Of a stretch of 64,000 bases of DNA, positions 19,358 to 28,750 are shown in pieces. Numbering within the stretch: position 1 is the stretch's first letter; each line of letters opens with the position of its first letter. The notes beneath the pieces are model-generated. The model worked only from the letters and a program-made list of their open reading frames with translations, did no database searches and had not been told where the DNA came from. Location of the stretch: the NCBI GenBank assembly GCA_002355455.1, contig AP017375.1, forward strand, positions 2,356,001-2,420,000, read 5' to 3'. Both the position numbers and the translations under genes were made by a program. The stretch comes from Stanieria sp. NIES-3757 (GTDB taxonomy: Bacteria > Cyanobacteriota > Cyanobacteriia > Cyanobacteriales > Xenococcaceae).

Positions 19358-20338
19358 ATGTATTCTGCTGCTGATTTACCAACTGAACCTATTAAAGTAA
19401 ATGCTGTGCCAGTGGTACAAACTTGGAATCTTGGTAAAGTTTACCGCACTGGTTTTTGGCTTAATCAAAAAATTGAGTCTCTTAAAGATTGTTCTTTAAC
19501 AGTATATCAAGGAGAAACTTTTGGCTTATTAGGCCCTAATGGAGCTGGAAAAACAACTTTATTAAAAACTCTTTTAGGAATTGTACGTCCTACTTCAGGA
19601 AAAGCAATTTTATTAGGTCATCCAATTGGTAATCTCAACGTCAAACAAAAAGTTGGTTATTTACCTGAAAATGCCTATATTTACGATTATCTTACTGCTT
19701 GGGAATTTTTAGAATTTATTGCTGGATTGTTTAATCTTCCTCAACCATTAAAACGTAAAAGAATTACTGAATTGTTAGATTTAGTAGGATTAGCTAAGTC
19801 TACTGCTTTGAAGAAAAAACTGAGACAATATTCTAAAGGAATGCTGCAAAGAGTAGGAATGGCTCAAGCTTTGATTAACGATCCCGAAATTGTTTTTCTA
19901 GATGAACCAATGTCAGGACTCGATCCCATGGGTCGTTATCGAATGAGAGAAATTATTTTGTCTTTAAAACAACAAGGAAAAACTATCTTTTTTAATTCCC
20001 ATATTTTAGCTGATGTCGAACAGATTTGCGATCGCATTGCTTTACTTGCTTTAGGTGAATTAATTTGCCAAGGTTCTTTGAGTGAATTATTAGGAGATGG
20101 CAATGCTTATCAAGTTATTGTTAAAGGAGGAAACTCAGAAACCTTAACTCCTTGGCTAACTAACTTAAGTTGGGAAAATAATTGTTGGCACGGTCAACTA
20201 ATCGGCGAACTAGATCAATTTTTAACTCATCTCAAACAGTTCGATCTTCAGTTGATCAGTCTACATCTGGCTCGTCCTTCTCTTGAAGAATTTTTTATCC
20301 AGCAACTTAGAGAAAGAGGTATTGAGTTTAGCCGTTAA
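19358..20338 (+). CDS. ABC transporter ATP-binding protein (ABC-2 / GldA type)
   Basis: This 326-residue ATPase has Walker A GPNGAGKTT (59-67), the Q-loop region LPENAYIYDYLTAWEFL, signature YSKGMLQRVGMAQAL, Walker B IVFLDEP and the switch His in FFNSHIL. The C-terminal ~85 residues form a DUF4162-like tail. This design is typical of ABC-2 export systems (NatA, GldA, antibiotic or polysaccharide exporters). No permease gene adjoins it in the window, so the transported substrate is unknown and the membrane partner must be encoded elsewhere. Confidence 0.9.
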   Translation: MYSAADLPTEPIKVNAVPVVQTWNLGKVYRTGFWLNQKIESLKDCSLTVYQGETFGLLGPNGAGKTTLLKTLLGIVRPTSGKAILLGHPIGNLNVKQKVGYLPENAYIYDYLTAWEFLEFIAGLFNLPQPLKRKRITELLDLVGLAKSTALKKKLRQYSKGMLQRVGMAQALINDPEIVFLDEPMSGLDPMGRYRMREIILSLKQQGKTIFFNSHILADVEQICDRIALLALGELICQGSLSELLGDGNAYQVIVKGGNSETLTPWLTNLSWENNCWHGQLIGELDQFLTHLKQFDLQLISLHLARPSLEEFFIQQLRERGIEFSR

Positions 20339-20501
20339 TTTTTAAGTTAATTAGACTTGGATGCATTTTTATCGCTCTAAAAGACATCCATTCTAATTAT
20401 CAATTCGTACAAGTAAGATTAGCTCTGTAATTATAAATAACTAATTAAATAGCCTACTATCAGTAGAGTAATTAAGTTTTGAAAACGCAAATTTTGCCTA
20501 G

Positions 20502-20873
20502 CTATTTATAAACAATTTCTAGAGAATTTAGATCGGTTTGATGATTGTGAATTTTAGAGTCTGATGGAGAGATTTGATATTTAACTAAATCAGCTAAATC
20601 TTGTAATTGATTAATTGCTTCTGCCCCTTCAAGTTTCATTAATTCTCGGTCATCGCGCATTTCTGTCCAAGTAATACCATAATCAGAAACCAGAAAGCGA
20701 ATGAGATGGTTATCTCCTAAGCTAACCATAAATGATGCGCTATTCATCTGACTTCCGCAGGTATAGCAAGAAGCCAAATAACCTTTTTTTTCTAACACAA
20801 TCGCTAGGGCTTGTAAATTCATTACCAAGTCCCGAACAAATCGACGGTGTTGTTGTGCCAGTCTAATAAACAC
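20502..20873 (-). CDS. Conserved-looking hypothetical protein with CxxC
   Basis: I do not recognise this 123-residue protein. It has no membrane segment or signal peptide. Residues 1-35 are helical and basic. A CYTCG motif sits near 37-41, and an alpha/beta stretch follows (SASFMVSLGDNHLIRFLVSDYGITW). The last 20 residues look disordered. Cys pairs of this spacing can bind metal or form a redox disulfide, but one pair alone is weak evidence. It is convergent with the ABC ATPase gene across 163 bases. Confidence 0.6.
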   Translation of the reverse strand: MFIRLAQQHRRFVRDLVMNLQALAIVLEKKGYLASCYTCGSQMNSASFMVSLGDNHLIRFLVSDYGITWTEMRDDRELMKLEGAEAINQLQDLADLVKYQISPSDSKIHNHQTDLNSLEIVYK

Positions 20874-21421
20874 TTTTTTCCTCCTAACACCAATCCTATT
20901 TTAATACTTTTAATATTTTTTTAATATTTATTTCTTTGATAGACAATATTAATCCTCTTAAACTGTGTTAATCTTAATAAATCTTGACAAAATTAGCAAT
21001 AAATTTTAATTAGACGCAATCTAGTCTTTGAGGAAAAGCATTTAAAGATATTTATTTTTTATTATCTCTCATTTAAATTTGATGAACTGTTATTTATAAT
21101 GCAGAAAGTCTAAAAAATGTCAAGATTAAATAATGATTAATTTTACTCAAATATAAATTTTTTCTTAAATTTAAAGGTGTTGCTTAGAAAATTCTCCACC
21201 AATCAAGCAAAAATATCTGTAGCTGGCATTCCTAAATTCTGATTTTGAGTTTGCGTTATATTAAGATGCTGAGTAAATTTTTAATTCTTTAATTAAATTT
21301 CAACTTCCATTCGGGTAAATGCCACAATTTGAATAAATCTTAAGCCTTTAAACTATCTTTTAAATCTGAGGAGTAAAGTAAAGCTCAGTACTTACGTTCT
21401 CTGATAGACAGGAATAAAACA
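20874..21421. other. Long gap upstream of the universal stress gene
   Basis: This 548-base gap of more than 70% A+T holds no coding frame. A TTGACA at 20984-20989 could be a -35 box, but no good -10 box follows at the usual spacing. A long 5' leader for the stress protein gene is possible. I see no known riboswitch. Confidence 0.45.
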
Positions 21422-21814
21422 ATGTTTAACACTATCTTATTTCCCATCGATCGCAGTCGTGAAGCTCGTGAAGCAGCAGAAACAGTAGCTAATCTAGTCA
21501 AAACATATAATAGTCGTTTAGTGCTGCTATCAGTAGTTGAAAATACACCAGAAAGCAAGATGGATTCGGAAGCAGAGGTAGCGAAAATACTTCAAGCTGC
21601 TCAAGCTTTATTTGCTGAAAAAGGAATTGAAACAGAAGTTATTGAAAGAGAAGGAATGGCATCTTTTACAATTTGTGATGTGGCTGATGAAATTGATGCC
21701 AATTTAATTATTATGGGTTGTCGAGGATTAGGCTTAACTAATGAAGGTGCTACTGAAAGCGTAACAATTCGAGTAATTAATCTTTCGCCATGTCCAGTCT
21801 TAATAGTGCCTTAA
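21422..21814 (+). CDS. Universal stress protein (UspA family)
   Basis: This 130-residue single-domain Usp protein has the start TILFPIDRSREA and the end VINLSPCPVLIVP. Its nucleotide loop reads MGCRGLGLTNEGATESVT, which keeps G-x2-G but has Glu-Ser where ATP-binding members usually show Gly-Ser/Thr after nine residues. Related cyanobacterial stress proteins share this variant. It is probably a cytosolic dimer. ATP binding is plausible but less certain than in the canonical subgroup. Confidence 0.9.
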   Translation: MFNTILFPIDRSREAREAAETVANLVKTYNSRLVLLSVVENTPESKMDSEAEVAKILQAAQALFAEKGIETEVIEREGMASFTICDVADEIDANLIIMGCRGLGLTNEGATESVTIRVINLSPCPVLIVP

Positions 21815-21926
21815 TAACTACTTAGATTGACTTTAAGAACAAAGAGTTTCTTCAGTTTTGACGGAAGCTCTCTATCTATGTGGTCTAATTTTGGTACTAA
21901 GTAGTCTTATTTAAAGCGATCGCATT

Positions 21927-23093
21927 ATGACTAATTCTCCTTCTCAACCTCCCCAGCCTTCAGAAGGATCTTCTCCCTCAAGAAAGAAAATTCTCAATTC
22001 TGATGAATTAGTTGCTATTATTGTTGCTTTTGGTACGATTGGAATAATTTTATTTTTGTCTTTAAATGCGGGTAAAGATAGATGGGGATTGAAAAATTGG
22101 CAGCAATGGTTGACTGCTTTTCAATTAACTAATGAAACAACAGAAAGTACTTTTAACAAAACTCAACCCAATCAAACAGAATCAGCAACAACCGCTCCAA
22201 CTAACCAAAATACTACTTTAAAACCAAAAACTTCTGATTCAGAAGAATCCCTTAGAGATAATAATCAACTTTTACTAGAACAAGCTCCACAATTATCACC
22301 TTCTCAACGACCAACTGTTATTCTTGCACCGATTATTATTAATCCGCCAAAACCCTCAACTAAACTAGGAACTCCTAAACCTCGACCAAATTTACAACAA
22401 ACTCCTTCAACTGCCCAACCACCTGCTATTAAACCTGAAACAACCAAACCATCTCCTTCGACTACTATTCCTAAAGCGGAAGAATCTATTCCTGCTATTA
22501 TCTTTCTTGATGTAGCTCAAAATTATTGGGCGAGTCCATTTATTTATCAATTAAAAAAACAAGGGTTAATTTCTGGTTCGTCTGAAGATACTTTTGAACC
22601 AGAGCAACCCATTACCAGAGCAGGAATAGCGGAATTAATTAGTCAAACTTTTAATCAACCTCCTACTTTTGGTACCAAACAATTTAAAGACGTTACTGCT
22701 AACACAGAAGCTGCTGTTGCAATTAATCAAGCGGTAGGTAGAGGTTTTATGAAAGGTTATTCCAATGGGGAATTTCGTCCTCAAGAAGAAATTTCTCGTT
22801 ATCAAGTTTTAGTAGCTTTAGCTACTGGGTTAAATCTACAACCAAGCCAAGAGCCAACTACAATACTCCAATCTTTTAGTGATGCCAATGAATTGCCAAA
22901 TTGGGCAGTTAATCAAGTAGCAGCAGCGATAGAAGCAGGTTTATTAGTCAATCCTCCTACCTATCAACGTCAATCCCTTTATCCCAATCAAACAGCTACT
23001 CGTGCTGAAGTAGCAGCCATGATTCATCAAGCATTAGTAAAATCTGGTAAATTGCCAGCGATTTCTTCAGAATATATAGTTACAACTCCGTAA
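21927..23093 (+). CDS. SLH-domain protein with N-terminal membrane anchor
   Basis: This 388-residue protein has a disordered start of about 30 residues and one membrane helix at about 31-49 (LVAIIVAFGTIGIILFLSL). A Thr/Pro/Asn-rich linker runs to about 190, followed by three S-layer-homology repeats. The repeats begin near FLDVAQNYWASPFIYQL, FKDVTANTEAAVAINQAV and FSDANELPNWAVNQVAAA, and each carries the expected ITR/ISR/ATRAE-type ending. SLH domains bind peptidoglycan-linked polymers, so the protein probably bridges the inner membrane and the cell wall. It lacks the porin barrel found in other cyanobacterial SLH proteins. Confidence 0.85.
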   Translation: MTNSPSQPPQPSEGSSPSRKKILNSDELVAIIVAFGTIGIILFLSLNAGKDRWGLKNWQQWLTAFQLTNETTESTFNKTQPNQTESATTAPTNQNTTLKPKTSDSEESLRDNNQLLLEQAPQLSPSQRPTVILAPIIINPPKPSTKLGTPKPRPNLQQTPSTAQPPAIKPETTKPSPSTTIPKAEESIPAIIFLDVAQNYWASPFIYQLKKQGLISGSSEDTFEPEQPITRAGIAELISQTFNQPPTFGTKQFKDVTANTEAAVAINQAVGRGFMKGYSNGEFRPQEEISRYQVLVALATGLNLQPSQEPTTILQSFSDANELPNWAVNQVAAAIEAGLLVNPPTYQRQSLYPNQTATRAEVAAMIHQALVKSGKLPAISSEYIVTTP

Positions 23094-23271
23094 ACTAAAT
23101 TTTGGTCATAAGTAGTTGGACAAAATTAAATTCATAGGCTGAGGTAGGGAATAGGAAACAGAGAAAAGAGAACAGAAATACAAAATGTGTAATTAATCCT
23201 GTCTATGTACTTAACAAAAGTTATTTAATCGATTTATCGAAAATTAGCCAAAAAAATTAATTAGGAAACTA

Positions 23272-24066
23272 ATGAAACAATCAATCGTTCAAGTAGACGC
23301 TTTTACTGTTGAACCTTTTCATGGAAATCCTGCTGCTGTTTGTGTCTTAACTCAACCTCAATCAGCCCAATGGATGCAGTCAGTAGCTCAAGAAATGAAT
23401 TTGTCAGAGACTGCATTTTTAACACCACAAGCAGATGGTTATCATCTACGCTGGTTTACACCAACAACGGAAGTACCGCTTTGTGGACATGCTACTTTAG
23501 CTAGCGCGCACGTTTTATGGACAGAAGGATATTTAAGTAAAGAGAAAACTGCTCGTTTTCATACCTTGAGCGGTTTATTAACTGCTAGTTGGAAAGATAA
23601 TTGGATTGAGCTAAATTTTCCTGTTAATCACTCTGAAATTACCACTCCTCCTCCAGAATTAGAACAAGCTTTAGGCGTACCAATCAAAACAACTCTGATT
23701 AATTCTTTGGGTTATTTAGTTGAGTTGGAATCAGCCGATTTAGTAAAAAATTTGCAACCAAATTTTACCTTACTTAAAACCTTATCTCCTGGTAATGCAA
23801 TTGTTACTAGTGTGGCTCAATCAGATTCAGAGTACGATTTTATTTCCCGTTTTTTTGCTCCAGGTTTAGGAATTGATGAAGATCCCGTTACTGGTGCTGC
23901 CCATTGTTGTCTTGCTCCGTTTTGGCGCGACTGTTTGCAAAAAGATGAATTTGTTGCCTATCAAGCTTCTAGTCGTGGTGGTGTCGTTAAAGTTCGTTAT
24001 GCTGGTGATGAACGTGTGTATTTAAGTGGACAAGCCATTACAGTAATGCGTGGAGAATTACAGTAG
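23272..24066 (+). CDS. PhzF-family isomerase/epimerase-like protein
   Basis: This 264-residue protein shows the PhzF start VDAFTVEPFHGNPAAVC, the catalytic Glu in NLSETAFL, the LRWFTPTTEVPLCGHATLAS strand-loop and the second-half SRFFAPGLGIDEDPVTGAAH. PhzF enzymes are two-domain isomerases. Only a few have known substrates (phenazine precursor, allothreonine), and no phenazine genes are near, so a general metabolic epimerase or isomerase is more likely. The GGAAAC stretch just before the ATG gives a reasonable ribosome site. Confidence 0.88.
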   Translation: MKQSIVQVDAFTVEPFHGNPAAVCVLTQPQSAQWMQSVAQEMNLSETAFLTPQADGYHLRWFTPTTEVPLCGHATLASAHVLWTEGYLSKEKTARFHTLSGLLTASWKDNWIELNFPVNHSEITTPPPELEQALGVPIKTTLINSLGYLVELESADLVKNLQPNFTLLKTLSPGNAIVTSVAQSDSEYDFISRFFAPGLGIDEDPVTGAAHCCLAPFWRDCLQKDEFVAYQASSRGGVVKVRYAGDERVYLSGQAITVMRGELQ

Positions 24067-24086
24067 GGGCAATTCATGAATTGCCC
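24067..24086. repeat. Perfect 20-bp palindrome
   Basis: GGGCAATTCATGAATTGCCC is its own reverse complement. It lies between the PhzF-like and split dnaE genes and has the GTAGGGGC-type lead-in shared by other dispersed palindromes in this window (43055, 34437). Confidence 0.85.
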
Positions 24087-24116
24087 GAACATTAGTTATC
24101 GATTGTAATTAAATTT

Positions 24117-25469
24117 ATGGTAAAAATTGTCAGTCGCAAATCTTTAGGCAAACAACCTGTCTATGACATTGGTGTAATTCAAGACCACAACTTTTTGTTA
24201 AGCAATGGATTGGTTGCTGCCAACTGTTTCAACAAATCTCACTCCACTGCTTACGCCTACGTTACTTATCAAACAGCTTATCTAAAAGCCAATTATCCCG
24301 TAGAATATATGACCGCACTACTAACTGCTAGTAGTGGCGATCGCGACAAAGTAGAAAAATATCGAGAAAATTGTCAAAGAATGGGGATCGAAGTCGAACC
24401 CCCCGATATTAATCGTTCTGAAGAAGACTTTACTCCTCAAAAAAACAAAATTTTATTTGGATTATCTGCGGTTAAAAATTTAGGACAAGGAGCAATTGAA
24501 AATATTCTTCAGGCTAGAGCCGAAGCAGGAGGAAAATTTAATTCTTTAGCAGATTTTTGCGAAAGAGTTGATCTAAGAGTGGTTAATCGTCGCGCTTTAG
24601 AAACTTTAATTTATTGTGGGGCTTTTGACAAAATAGATCCAAATCGTAAACACTTAATTAATGATTTAGAAGTCGTTATTCCTTGGGCGCAAAGTAGAGC
24701 TAAAGAAAAAGAAATCGGTCAAATGAATTTATTTGACTTGATGAGTAATATTTCTAAAACTGATAATAATAATAACGGTTCTACTTTTGAACAAGCACCT
24801 CGTACACCAAAGGTAGAAGATTTTCCCTTACAAGAAAAACTCAAACTTGAAAAAGAACACTTAGGTTTTTACGTTTCCGATCATCCTCTTAAAGCAATCC
24901 AAAAATCAACTCAAATTTTATCTCCAATCAATCTCAATCAATTATCAGAACAAAAATCTCGACAGAAGATTTGTGCAGTAGTAATGCTCAATGCAGTCAA
25001 AACAATTATTACTCAAAAAGGTACTCCGATGGCTTTTGTGCAAATGGAGGATGTTACTGGAGAAGCTGAGGGTACGGTTTTTTCTGATACGTACGAGAAA
25101 ATCGAATCATTACTCAAGGAAAATTACCATCTAATTGTGTGGGGAAAAGCACAGGCACGCAATGATAAGCATCAATTAATTATTGAAGATGCTGAATTAG
25201 TAGAAAAAATCAAAATAATTACTTTAGAAATTACTCCTCAGCAAGCACTAGATCAATCTGTTATTAATCGATTAAAAGGAATTCTTCAGGAGCATTCAGG
25301 AGAAACTCATAAATTCAAAATTCCAGTTATAGTAATAATTAATCATAACAATCAACGTCAGTTTATTCGCCTCGGACAAAAATTTTGGGTTCAAGAAGAA
25401 TATGGAGCTATGATTTCTTTAAAAAATGCGGGTTTTTCTGTTTCCAATCAACCTTTAGTTTCTAGTTAA
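24117..25469 (+). CDS. dnaE: DNA polymerase III alpha, C-terminal half with split-intein IntC
   Basis: The first 36 residues are the C-terminal fragment of the split DnaE intein: block F around VYDIGVIQDHNFLL and block G ending NGLVAAN, with splice-site Asn36 and Cys37 as the first extein residue (CFNKSHSTAYAYVTYQTAYL). Residues 37-450 are the DnaE C-extein, including PHP-distal and OB-fold parts (CAVVMLNAVKTIITQKGTPMAFVQMED). In cyanobacteria the N-half is encoded far away and the two precursors are ligated by protein trans-splicing. No N-half is in this window. The gene's length and start match the known cyanobacterial dnaE-C genes. Confidence 0.97.
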   Translation: MVKIVSRKSLGKQPVYDIGVIQDHNFLLSNGLVAANCFNKSHSTAYAYVTYQTAYLKANYPVEYMTALLTASSGDRDKVEKYRENCQRMGIEVEPPDINRSEEDFTPQKNKILFGLSAVKNLGQGAIENILQARAEAGGKFNSLADFCERVDLRVVNRRALETLIYCGAFDKIDPNRKHLINDLEVVIPWAQSRAKEKEIGQMNLFDLMSNISKTDNNNNGSTFEQAPRTPKVEDFPLQEKLKLEKEHLGFYVSDHPLKAIQKSTQILSPINLNQLSEQKSRQKICAVVMLNAVKTIITQKGTPMAFVQMEDVTGEAEGTVFSDTYEKIESLLKENYHLIVWGKAQARNDKHQLIIEDAELVEKIKIITLEITPQQALDQSVINRLKGILQEHSGETHKFKIPVIVIINHNNQRQFIRLGQKFWVQEEYGAMISLKNAGFSVSNQPLVSS

Positions 25470-25758
25470 AATCAACCGTAAAATAACCTTAAGTTTAAGT
25501 AGAGTGGTTTAACAATCTTATCTAAGTAACTTTTGTGATTCAATATTTTTACTGATGCCACTTTATCATTTAATTTGATTCACTTTTATTAGAGAATAAA
25601 TTAAAAAAAAAATCTCTAGGATTTTTTGTTTAGCCTCGGTCAGTATAAAACTCTATTGAAATTCTTATATTTAATATTAAGTAGCTGGTTGATTCATAGA
25701 GCCAAAACAGTAATAAAAAACTTTTTCAGCTAACTAATGATGAAATATTCTAAGTTAC

Positions 25759-26295
25759 ATGATGCAGACATCTATTAAATCAATGTCAAAGCCAAAACCT
25801 CAGCTTACTCTTATAAAATTCGATCAAGCAAATTTACTGGAAGGTAGACACATTTTAATTGTGGAGACTTCAGAATCAAAACGAGCAGTAGTTCTCAATG
25901 CAAGTGTTTTTGTAATTGGACGACATCCTCAAAGTTCTTTGGTATTAACAGACAATATGGTATCTCGATGTCATGCTACTATTGCTTGGCTTCAATACGA
26001 AAAATCACCTCAGCAAATTCATCGTTCATATTGGATTATTGATGGGAAAGGTAAACAGAGAAGAAGTCGCAATGGTATCTTAGTTAATGGCAATAAAACT
26101 TCGCTACATCGTCTCACATCTGGAGATTTAGTTGAGATTGGACAAACTATTAAAATTACATACAACTATATTCCTTACAATACCGAAACTCACGAATTTT
26201 TAGAATACTGCGAAGTTGAAAAACCTCAGCAAAAAACCAAAAACAAGAATCTTAGCTATAAAGATACTATTATTTTAAATTCAGACGAAATTTAA
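25759..26295 (+). CDS. FHA-domain protein
   Basis: This 178-residue protein is mostly one forkhead-associated domain at about 38-140, with FVIGRHPQSSLVLTDNMVSRCHATI and a late NGILVNGNKTSLHRLTSGDLVEIG. The Arg of GRHP, the Ser of VSRCHA and the NG..VNG loop are the residues that hold phosphothreonine in the family. The tail is basic, Gln/Lys-rich and probably flexible. It should act as a phosphopeptide-binding adaptor for Ser/Thr kinase signalling. No kinase gene is adjacent. Confidence 0.88.
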   Translation: MMQTSIKSMSKPKPQLTLIKFDQANLLEGRHILIVETSESKRAVVLNASVFVIGRHPQSSLVLTDNMVSRCHATIAWLQYEKSPQQIHRSYWIIDGKGKQRRSRNGILVNGNKTSLHRLTSGDLVEIGQTIKITYNYIPYNTETHEFLEYCEVEKPQQKTKNKNLSYKDTIILNSDEI

Positions 26296-26314
26296 CCTGA
26301 TTTGTCCAGATTGA

Positions 26315-28621
26315 TCAGAAGGGAATATCGTCATCATCTTCATAGTCATTTAAATCAGGACGATCGCCTGTAAGTTTAAGATGATCTTTTAAGGGATGAT
26401 TTATTATTTTTGTGCGATCTATTAACTCTGATGAGGAATTACTTTGATACTCAGGAGTGATAATTGTGGTTTCTTCTTCATCTTTTGTTTCAGAATCGTA
26501 ATCAGACAAGACTGCAATTTCTCCTTCAAAATTTTTGATAAAAATGTCGATCGCTTTTTGAAAATCTGCTTCAGAGTTAAAATTATTTTGCTGTAGAACA
26601 GCCTGATCTTCTGGTAAATTTTCGGAAGGGGATCTTTCAATCGCGTTATGATTTGAATTGGGCAGAAAACTAGTAAACTGCTTTAAATGCTCGCGATCTA
26701 AATCAGTTTTCGATTCTTTGGGAAGAGAAGCTGCATCATTAAAATGCTCGCTTTTTGGTTCAGCAATTGCAATTGTTTGCGGTAACTGGGGTGAAACTGT
26801 AACTGTGGAAGAAATAGTTGGTTCTGGATCACTAGAGTGTAACTCAACTTCGCGATCGCGACCGAAGGGAGTGAACCCCTCGCTCCGCTGCTCGTCTTCG
26901 GCGAGATCGCTTTGAGAATTTTCTGTTAAGAATTCTTTTGAATTATGATCTAGCTTTTTTTTTTCTGCTTTGTTTAAGGGATTGACTTCAAAATGAACCT
27001 TCATTTTTCTTTGACAAACTTTAGAAAAAGCAGATTCGATATTAGATACCTTATTTTGAAGTAGTTTTGACAAAGAACTAGAACTAATCGCGATCGCAAC
27101 TACTGAAGCTTCAATCTTAATTAAATAACATTGTTGAATTAATAAAGCTTGAGTAGTTGGCGGCTGAATTAATTGAATAGCTTGTAGCCAAATCTTTTGA
27201 GAGTCTTCTGTATGATTAACCCGATCTTCTTCAACTAGATTGGTAGTTGGAGGTTCACTCTTTTCTGGAGAAGAAATTTGATTATTTTCTTGTGTGATAG
27301 AGGCAGCCGTAGTTGATTCTTGAGGCAGTGTTTGAGAAATTGAAATTGTATTATTAGCTGCGGATGAAACTTCTTGCGGTAAAGCAACTGATTGAGTTTT
27401 TGTTTGATTGACAGAATTTTCTCGATCCCTATTTACTAGAACTTTCTCAGTTACAGAAGCAGATTGAATTACCTTAGCAATTGGTAAAGAATCATTACTT
27501 ACACGAGCATTGTCACTTAGTTCAACAGTTTGTGAACTTTGTAATAACCCCAACAAAATTATTTCCAACCATAAACGAGGTTGAGTAGTATGTTTTAATT
27601 GACTTTCTCCTTCCTTAAGCTGCTGTTGACCCCGTAAAATTAAATTAATTTCCCAATTTTTCGCTTCTTGAATTAATTTTTGCCAAGTAGTCTCCGTTAC
27701 TGCTACTAAATCTGAACGATGAGCAGCAGTTTTAGCAATTAATAAATTAAGGTAAAAACCAGCCAAATTTTGTAAGACAATAATTGGCTCTCTTCCTCGG
27801 TCTAATAAATTACGGCATTTTTGTAAAATTTGTTCGGGATTGTTTTCCCTAATTGCTTGCAATAAAGCCAATAAATCTTGTTCGGGAACTGCACCTACTA
27901 AATCCCAAATCTTTTCAACGGTAATAGTTTCAGGCAGTAAACTTAATTGATCCAACAAACTCTCAGCATCTCTTAATCCACCATTTGCAATTTGAGCAAC
28001 TAAAATGAGAGCATCTTCAGTAATATCTATTGCTTCTTCCCTCGCAATATAGCGAAGATGAGCTACCATTTCCTCTAAAGGAATGCGACGATAATCAAAC
28101 CTCTGACAACGGGAAATAATAGTTGATAAAACCCTCTGGGGATCCGTTGTCGCTAAAATAAAAATGACATTACGAGGTGGTTCTTCTAAAGTCTTTAACA
28201 GCGCATTAAAAGCTGCGGTACTGAGCATGTGACACTCGTCGATCACATAAACCTTATAACGACACTGAACAGGAGCAAACTGAGCGCGCTCAATAACTTC
28301 GCGGATATTGTCTACTCCCGTATTACTGGCAGCATCTATTTCGATTACATCTAAAGCTGTTCCGTGCGCGATCGCACAACAAACTTCACATTTTCCACAA
28401 GGATTAGGTGTAGGGCGATCGCTATTAAGGCAATTGAGAGATTTAGCTAAAATACGCGCACTAGAAGTTTTACCTGTTCCCCTCGGACCAGTAAACAAAT
28501 AAGCAGGTGCGATTTTTTTCTGATTAATCGCATTAATTAAAGTATGCGCGATCGCACTTTGTCCGACTAAGTCAGCAAATTTTTGCGGTCGATATTTATG
28601 ATGAAGAGGTTCATAAGCCAT
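26315..28621 (-). CDS. dnaX: DNA polymerase III subunits gamma/tau
   Basis: This 768-residue clamp-loader ATPase starts YRPQKFADLVGQ. It has Walker A GPRGTGKTSSARI, a four-Cys zinc site (CLNSDRPTPNPCGKCEVC), Walker B VIDECHML and the SRC motif ISRCQRF. Domain III follows to about residue 365. The rest is a long acidic, low-complexity tail ending DYEDDDDIPF. No intein interrupts the Walker A region. A GC-rich palindromic repeat is embedded in the tail-coding region at 26852-26910 without breaking the frame. The gene is divergent from the TPR gene, 129 bases apart. Confidence 0.95.
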   Translation of the reverse strand: MAYEPLHHKYRPQKFADLVGQSAIAHTLINAINQKKIAPAYLFTGPRGTGKTSSARILAKSLNCLNSDRPTPNPCGKCEVCCAIAHGTALDVIEIDAASNTGVDNIREVIERAQFAPVQCRYKVYVIDECHMLSTAAFNALLKTLEEPPRNVIFILATTDPQRVLSTIISRCQRFDYRRIPLEEMVAHLRYIAREEAIDITEDALILVAQIANGGLRDAESLLDQLSLLPETITVEKIWDLVGAVPEQDLLALLQAIRENNPEQILQKCRNLLDRGREPIIVLQNLAGFYLNLLIAKTAAHRSDLVAVTETTWQKLIQEAKNWEINLILRGQQQLKEGESQLKHTTQPRLWLEIILLGLLQSSQTVELSDNARVSNDSLPIAKVIQSASVTEKVLVNRDRENSVNQTKTQSVALPQEVSSAANNTISISQTLPQESTTAASITQENNQISSPEKSEPPTTNLVEEDRVNHTEDSQKIWLQAIQLIQPPTTQALLIQQCYLIKIEASVVAIAISSSSLSKLLQNKVSNIESAFSKVCQRKMKVHFEVNPLNKAEKKKLDHNSKEFLTENSQSDLAEDEQRSEGFTPFGRDREVELHSSDPEPTISSTVTVSPQLPQTIAIAEPKSEHFNDAASLPKESKTDLDREHLKQFTSFLPNSNHNAIERSPSENLPEDQAVLQQNNFNSEADFQKAIDIFIKNFEGEIAVLSDYDSETKDEEETTIITPEYQSNSSSELIDRTKIINHPLKDHLKLTGDRPDLNDYEDDDDIPF
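26852..26910. repeat. GC-rich inverted repeat inside dnaX
   Basis: The ends GCGATCGCGACCGAAG (26852-26867) and CTTCGGCGAGATCGC (26896-26910) are imperfect inverted repeats. The 59-base element is far richer in G+C than the gene around it. It is read in frame as part of the flexible tail (peptide about SDLAEDEQRSEGFTPFGRDR). Intergenic GC-rich relatives lie near 14796 and 51160. Confidence 0.75.
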
Positions 28622-28750
28622 AGTAGATGTAAAACTCAGTATTTATTGTCTGGGTAGTACAAAATTAAGCCTGTACAATTAAGCAAGATAAATTAGGCTA
28701 AATCTATCTTGCCATTTTCAGCCAGTATTTTTGAACTAAGGAATTGAGTT

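Noticed and set aside
28450-28560. An intein in DnaX
   Set aside because: The Walker A region and flanking core read straight through without an insert, so this dnaX has no intein.
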